From Mycobacterium deserti (GTDB lineage Bacteria; Actinomycetota; Actinomycetes; Mycobacteriales; Mycobacteriaceae), in assembly GCF_025345615.1 (NCBI RefSeq), contig NZ_JAODWD010000005.1, positions 310,001 through 374,000 of the forward strand: a stretch of DNA of 64,000 bases. Reading direction: 5' to 3'. The translations under genes were made by a program, and so were the position numbers. The notes below the pieces were generated by a model. It saw nothing but the letters and a program-made list of their open reading frames with translations, ran no database searches and was not told where the DNA came from. This document shows, in pieces, positions 60,400-64,000 of this stretch. Within the stretch, counting starts at the first letter, position 1; the number at the start of each line of letters is the position of its first letter.

Positions 60400-62182
60400 G
60401 ACACTAACGTTGCACAACTGGCGTAATTATGATGACCTCACAGTGACGTTCGGCCAGGGCACCACGTTTGTGGTCGCCTCGAATGGCGTGGGAAAGACAT
60501 CTCTGGTCGAAGCGGCCCGTTGGGCGTTGTTCGGCACTGCAGCACCCGGAGTAGCGGCAGTTCGCAACGGGCGAACCGAAGCTGTTGCCTTCGTTGAACT
60601 TTCCCTTCCAGATGGACGGTCACTCACCGTAGAGCGCACCATTCAGGCGCAGAAACGGAAAGCAGAACTTGCGGCGAATGTTGCTATTGATGGAAAAGCG
60701 GTCCACGGCGACGAGTTGCCACGTCTGTTGAAAGATGTGTATGGCGCGGAGCCTTGGTTCTTAGCCGGAGCCACAATGCCGTCTGCTGACCGGTCTGGCG
60801 GCGCTCCCGCGTGGCGACTCCGCGAGCACCTCGGCCAATACTATGGCGTCGACAGTTTGAGCGTCGCGGTTGACAATGTGAAGCGGTTGCAAAAGGAGAC
60901 CGAAGCTGCGATCCGCTCTATAAAGCAGGCGAACGCGTCGTCTGCCAAGGCTCTAAACGCGCTGCAAGATGCGAAAGAAGAGGCTGGTCGATCCGCAGAG
61001 GCAGCCAACGTCAAATATCTTGACTTGCAACAACGCATGAAGGCGCTGCGCGATAATGCAAGCGCGCGGGCGGCGTTGGAGAAATGGACGGATGAACAAA
61101 CTCGATGGACCACTGCGGTCCAATTGATTGCCACCGATCTCTCAGGCCTGTTGGGCAAGACGGTCGCGGCAACGGCGGTTGAAGAAACTCTCGACGATGC
61201 CTTGAGTGGAATCTCTTCGCGTTTGGAAAGCATCAGAGTTCGACTCGCAGTGCTTCAGGCATCGAAAGATCTACTAGTCGCCAACGACCAACGGTTAGGC
61301 GACGCACACGAGGATTGTCCCGTGTGCCGTCGGCCGCTCGACGACGCCACTGTCAATATCGCGCATGACGTAAATAAACGCGACATCCAGGCCCTAGATG
61401 CGCAACAAGTTAGTCTTCGAGATGACGAGGCCAAGGCATCTGCAGAGCAGGTCGCGTTACAGAAGGTTCGAACGCAGTGGCGTTCTGTCCCGCATCTTCC
61501 ACCTGCGCCGCCGACTCCACCGGCCGAATCCGATACTGGGAGTGTGGAGGATCTGGAAGTGCACGTGCAGGCGGCATTTACGGAGCTTGTAAACGCTCGT
61601 GCATCAAGCAATATGGCAGACAAGGAGTACGAAGAGGCGGTCGCGGCCGACGACGCGATGCGCGAACTGGCGGCCCTATTCAGGCGTTCGGCGAAACTGC
61701 AAGTTGCGATTGATGCCACCGAGAGGACCCTGAAGGAGGTGCTCGACAGCAACGTTCGTCCTCTTGCTGCGGAGATCAACCGACGATGGGATGCGCTGTT
61801 TCCTGGTCGTGGAGGACTATCAACCTCGTCAGACGGTGAGATCTCACGAACGGTGAACGGCCTTCCATTGCCGTTTGACTCCTTCAGCACCGGCGAAGGG
61901 ATGGGTGCCAACATTCTGCTACGTCTTCTAGTCACCCAGCTCGCCACCAAAGCTGACTTCTGTTGGTTTGACGAACCATTGGAGCATCTCGACCCCGATG
62001 CGCGCCGAAAAGTGGCCAGCTTGCTCACCAGGGTTACGAGCGGAGGTCAACCCTTCCGGCAAGTCGTGGTTACAACGTACGAGGAACCGCTTGCTCGCCA
62101 GCTCAAGATTCGCGACGACAACTGGGTGACGCTTCTGGATGTGCGCCAAGAATCACGGGTCGGCGATCAGGCCGCACAGTAA
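60392..62182 (+). CDS. SMC/Rad50/RecF-type ABC ATPase with zinc-hook CxxC
   Basis: 596-residue ABC-type ATPase of the Rad50/SMC/RecF class. N-terminal Walker A NGVGKTSLVEA (K35), then long coiled-coil arms (about 165-300 and 330-450) with a hook-like CPVC at C309/C312, then C-terminal signature STGEGMGA (499-505), Walker B CWFDEPLEHLD (D527, E528) and a D-loop. The H-loop position reads TTYEE (Y563), so the switch His is replaced. Length is much shorter than Rad50 or SMC, similar to defence-associated Rad50-like proteins. ATG overlaps the previous stop by 8 bp. Probable DNA-sensing motor of the operon. Confidence 0.85.
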   Translation: MLKTLTLHNWRNYDDLTVTFGQGTTFVVASNGVGKTSLVEAARWALFGTAAPGVAAVRNGRTEAVAFVELSLPDGRSLTVERTIQAQKRKAELAANVAIDGKAVHGDELPRLLKDVYGAEPWFLAGATMPSADRSGGAPAWRLREHLGQYYGVDSLSVAVDNVKRLQKETEAAIRSIKQANASSAKALNALQDAKEEAGRSAEAANVKYLDLQQRMKALRDNASARAALEKWTDEQTRWTTAVQLIATDLSGLLGKTVAATAVEETLDDALSGISSRLESIRVRLAVLQASKDLLVANDQRLGDAHEDCPVCRRPLDDATVNIAHDVNKRDIQALDAQQVSLRDDEAKASAEQVALQKVRTQWRSVPHLPPAPPTPPAESDTGSVEDLEVHVQAAFTELVNARASSNMADKEYEEAVAADDAMRELAALFRRSAKLQVAIDATERTLKEVLDSNVRPLAAEINRRWDALFPGRGGLSTSSDGEISRTVNGLPLPFDSFSTGEGMGANILLRLLVTQLATKADFCWFDEPLEHLDPDARRKVASLLTRVTSGGQPFRQVVVTTYEEPLARQLKIRDDNWVTLLDVRQESRVGDQAAQ

Positions 62183-62333
62183 TTTCACAAACTGATCAGG
62201 TCGCAGATTGCGTTGAAAGCGACTACCGCTTACCGATCGACGGCCAGGGTTAGCAGCCCGTGGGCTCGATGCTGTCTCGGCGGTTGGCGGCCGAAATTCT
62301 AGGTGATCGATGGACATCCAACCCGGGTGTAAC

Positions 62334-62635
62334 TCAATCCGTATCCGGACGGGCAGTCGCCACGTCGAGGGCTCTCTCTCTGAACTCCGCAACAATCCGC
62401 AGGTGCCCGCCCAGAGCTGCGACATAAGACTGGAGTGTGCCGATTTCGGTATGCGACAGATCGCCGCTTTCTGCTTGGACACTCGCGCTTGCGAGACGCC
62501 CATGAGTGCTGCGACGTCGGACTGGCGATGACCGTGCGCCTTCCGAATGTCCACGAGACGTTGGGTCTGGACGGCCTCGTGCAGGCCCTTGCGCGAGGCA
62601 TCGGCGCGCGAAGAGTCGACGAGGCCACGCTTCAC
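62334..62635 (-). pseudogene. frameshifted XRE/HigA-type HTH gene
   Basis: Minus-strand remnant of an XRE antitoxin: RLVDIRKAHGHRQSDVAALMGVSQARVSK then a shift to ESGDLSHTEIGTLQSYVAALGGHLRIVAEF, ending at TGA 62334-62336. The shift lies near 62472, in AAGCAGAAAGC, where one base is missing. No HigB toxin is next to it. It may be a dead TA module or a sequencing indel. Confidence 0.75.
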
Positions 62636-62646
62636 CGCCTCGGCAC

Positions 62647-63470
62647 GGATTACCAGTCTGACCTGTCGAAAGGCCATGACGCCCTGCTGATCTGCGACAC
62701 CACCGAAATGACCCGCGCTCTCAACCAACGACTGCACGAGCATCGCATCGGACGCGACGAACCCACCCTCACCGGCGCCAATGGACAACGTGTCGGGGTC
62801 GGCGATCTCATCATCAGTCGCCGCAACGATCCCGACGTAACGGTCATCGACAATTCCAAGCCACCGAGTGCGCCCCGATGGTCCGAAACGGAAACCGCTG
62901 GCGAATCGCCGCGATCGACGAGGAGAACTGCCGGATTGCAGCGGTCCGCCTCGACGATGGCGCTGGCGCAGTGTTCACCGGCGACTATCCGCGTGAGCAC
63001 ATCAATCTCGGCTATGCCGTCACCGTCCACTCCGCCCAAGGCGTAACCGCCGACACCAGTCACGCCGTCCTCGGCGAAAACGCCACCCGAAACCTGCTCT
63101 ACCTGGCGATGTCTCGCGGCCGCCACACCAACACCGCACACCTCTACGAACGGATCACTGATACCCAGAACAGCCGGAGGCCGTTCTCTCGCTGGTTCGC
63201 GGAACCCCGATGGAATCAGCGCGATTAGTGCATTCGCTGATCGCTCGCGACAGCTCTTCGCGCATTGCGCATCAGGTCGCCTCCCAGGCAGACCCCGCTG
63301 CAATTCCCGATATCGTTGCGAGATTTGTGGATCGCCGCGCAGACGCTTTCGCGTCTCGGCGCGGCAGCTTCGATGCGTGGCAGGCTGGAAGGGATCGACA
63401 AGACCAGGCAAGGGACGTGGCGCGCGACCGAGGCGTCAGCCTGAGCCGCGACTCCGGCCTGGATCTCTGA
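62647..63470 (+). pseudogene. MobF/TraA-type relaxase-helicase, C-terminal remnant with two frameshifts
   Basis: Remains of a conjugative relaxase-helicase. Segment one ALLICDTTEMTRALN and VGDLIISRRNDPDV (to about 62870); a frameshift leads to RNGNRWRIAAID and VTVHSAQGVTADTSHAVL and NLLYLAMSRGRHT (62878-63228), the UvrD-like helicase motif V/VI; a second shift near 63205 joins the C-terminal tail (63210-63470, RRADAFASRRGSFDAWQ). The N-terminal relaxase domain is missing, replaced by the XRE remnant at 62.6 kb. Confidence 0.8.
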
Positions 63471-63503
63471 TCGCCAGCGAGGCAGCGGATCCCCCGAATT
63501 TTA

Positions 63504-63782
63504 GTGAGCGATGACGGCCTGGGTCCCGCGCGGATGTTCACCGACCTTCTCGATGCGAACGAGACGAAATACGCCGACCTGCGCGTTTGCCGACTCAAGC
63601 TCTGTCGGCTGTGCGGCATCGCCGCAGGTTACAGCGTTGACACTGACGATCACGGGAAGTTGTCTCAAACCTGGCGGGAATTTACTGCGGGCCGGGGCCA
63701 TCGCGCCAGCAAGTCAGCAAGTCAGCAAGTCAGCAAAGCGGCACGCGCTCGGTCCCCCAAATCTGTCGGTGGTGCGGCGTAG
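63504..63782 (+). CDS. hypothetical protein ending in an 8-bp tandem repeat
   Basis: 92 residues from GTG 63504, unrecognised. It has three cysteines (CRLKLCRLC) and then runs into three copies of AAGTCAGC (63711-63734), ending 48 bp later. Eight is not a multiple of three, so copy number changes alter the frame downstream. In one other copy number (2 or 5) the frame would continue into the Cys-rich ORF at 63794. May itself be part of a broken longer gene. Confidence 0.4.
   Translation: MSDDGLGPARMFTDLLDANETKYADLRVCRLKLCRLCGIAAGYSVDTDDHGKLSQTWREFTAGRGHRASKSASQQVSKAARARSPKSVGGAA
63711..63734. repeat. 8-bp tandem repeat AAGTCAGC, 3 copies
   Basis: AAGTCAGC at 63711-63718, 63719-63726 and 63727-63734. 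Slippage would shift frame in the ORF at 63504; loss of one copy would join that frame with the frame holding CRWC ... CLLC. Confidence 0.9.
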
Positions 63783-63793
63783 CGTTCACCCTC

Positions 63794-64000
63794 GTGCAGC
63801 TCTTCACCTGTCTGTTGTGCGACTGGACCGGCGCACCGGAACCGGTTCTCGTGCCACGAGGCGGCGCAGGCGGGATCGAGTTCCGACCCCTGCAATCGGG
63901 CGGGATCAAACCGTTGCTCTACGCGCTGGAAATCGTCATGGACGGCACCAAGCTGGTCCGCATCGGCAACTTCGAAACCAGGGACCAGGCCGCTGGGTGG
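63794..64000 (+). CDS. partial ORF with zinc-ribbon-like cysteines, runs off window end
   Basis: 69 codons open from GTG 63794 to the last base. CLLCDWTGAPEP is preceded, in the same frame but upstream of the GTG, by CRWCGVAFT, so the coding frame probably starts earlier or is joined by a frameshift to the ORF at 63504. The motif CxxC-x14-CxxC would be a zinc ribbon. No family recognised. Confidence 0.5.
   Translation, partial: MQLFTCLLCDWTGAPEPVLVPRGGAGGIEFRPLQSGGIKPLLYALEIVMDGTKLVRIGNFETRDQAAGW

Larger units (their letters stand above)
56269..64000. mobile_element. probable integrated mobile element (left end at tRNA-fMet; right end outside window)
   Basis: From the tRNA onward there is no known mycobacterial core synteny, GC is lower by eye and codon use differs (many A/T third positions at 57.6-62.2 kb). 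It contains a decayed MobF-type relaxase and a frameshifted XRE gene and a self-contained four-gene operon. No integrase or second att copy is visible, so the right end and integration enzyme are unresolved. Confidence 0.6.

Noticed and set aside
57638..62182. The operon as classic Lamassu or a restriction system
   Set aside because: It has an SMC-like ATPase, but no LmuA-type nuclease, LmuC, methylase or restriction motifs that I can see.

Overview
The window is high-GC chromosomal DNA from a Mycobacterium, probably an environmental Mycolicibacterium-like species. The evidence is the gene content and order: desA3 with its reductase, rsgA-aroA, sigH-rshA, pdtaS, whiB1, entC, rhlE, fasR, moeZ, adnAB, nudC, mrx1, uvrD2, whiB7 and the UPF0182 protein. 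From memory this is the order of M. tuberculosis Rv3234c to Rv3193c. Many genes also start at or within a few bases of a TANNNT -10 box, which implies leaderless mRNAs.

Layout. 1-5.7 kb: end of a wax-ester/triacylglycerol synthase, a BCCT osmolyte transporter, a small conserved protein, and the DesA3 electron donor and DesA3 desaturase, which share a 17-bp operator/-10 element. 5.7-11.1 kb: methyltransferase, rsgA-aroA (coupled), SRAP protein and a second methyltransferase. 11.1-16.2 kb: TetR/crotonase pair, an MpaB-type oxygenase flanked by two related mini membrane proteins, a DUF2071 protein, an SDR and an intact ybaK. 16.2-20 kb: stress control (autoregulated sigH-rshA, 24-residue ribosomal protein bL37, TB7.3, pdtaS, whiB1 with a CRP-type site). 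20-34 kb: lipid kinase, entC/gpm2, ParA-like ATPase, rhlE, MmpS-like protein, TB9.4, fasR, a metzincin-like protein, moeZ, an ATL protein and lipV. 34.8-46.2 kb: DNA-end processing (adnA-adnB), a K+ channel, nudC, mrx1 and uvrD2. 46.2-56.1 kb: whiB7 with its uORF/attenuator leader, an ABC1 kinase-like protein, a RiPP-type leader-binding protein, a DUF2342 protein, a Lon/PDZ protease, UPF0182 and an FAD oxidoreductase.

At 56.2 kb the core order stops at an initiator tRNA gene. From there to the window end is an accessory region with lower GC by eye, different codon use, a decayed MobF relaxase and a frameshifted XRE gene, so it looks like an integrated mobile element. It carries a tightly coupled four-gene operon (57.6-62.2 kb): a small PemK/MazF-fold-like protein, a sigma-factor-like HTH protein, a large protein with an N-terminal anti-sigma zinc motif (H-x3-C-x2-C) and a Rad50/SMC-type ABC ATPase with a zinc-hook CxxC. 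A five-helix membrane protein is divergent to it. I do not recognise this combination as a named system. It is the best candidate here for an undescribed, probably conflict- or defence-related system: the ATPase could be the sensor, the sigma/anti-sigma-like pair the switch and the PemK-like or membrane protein the effector. That division of labour is inference only.
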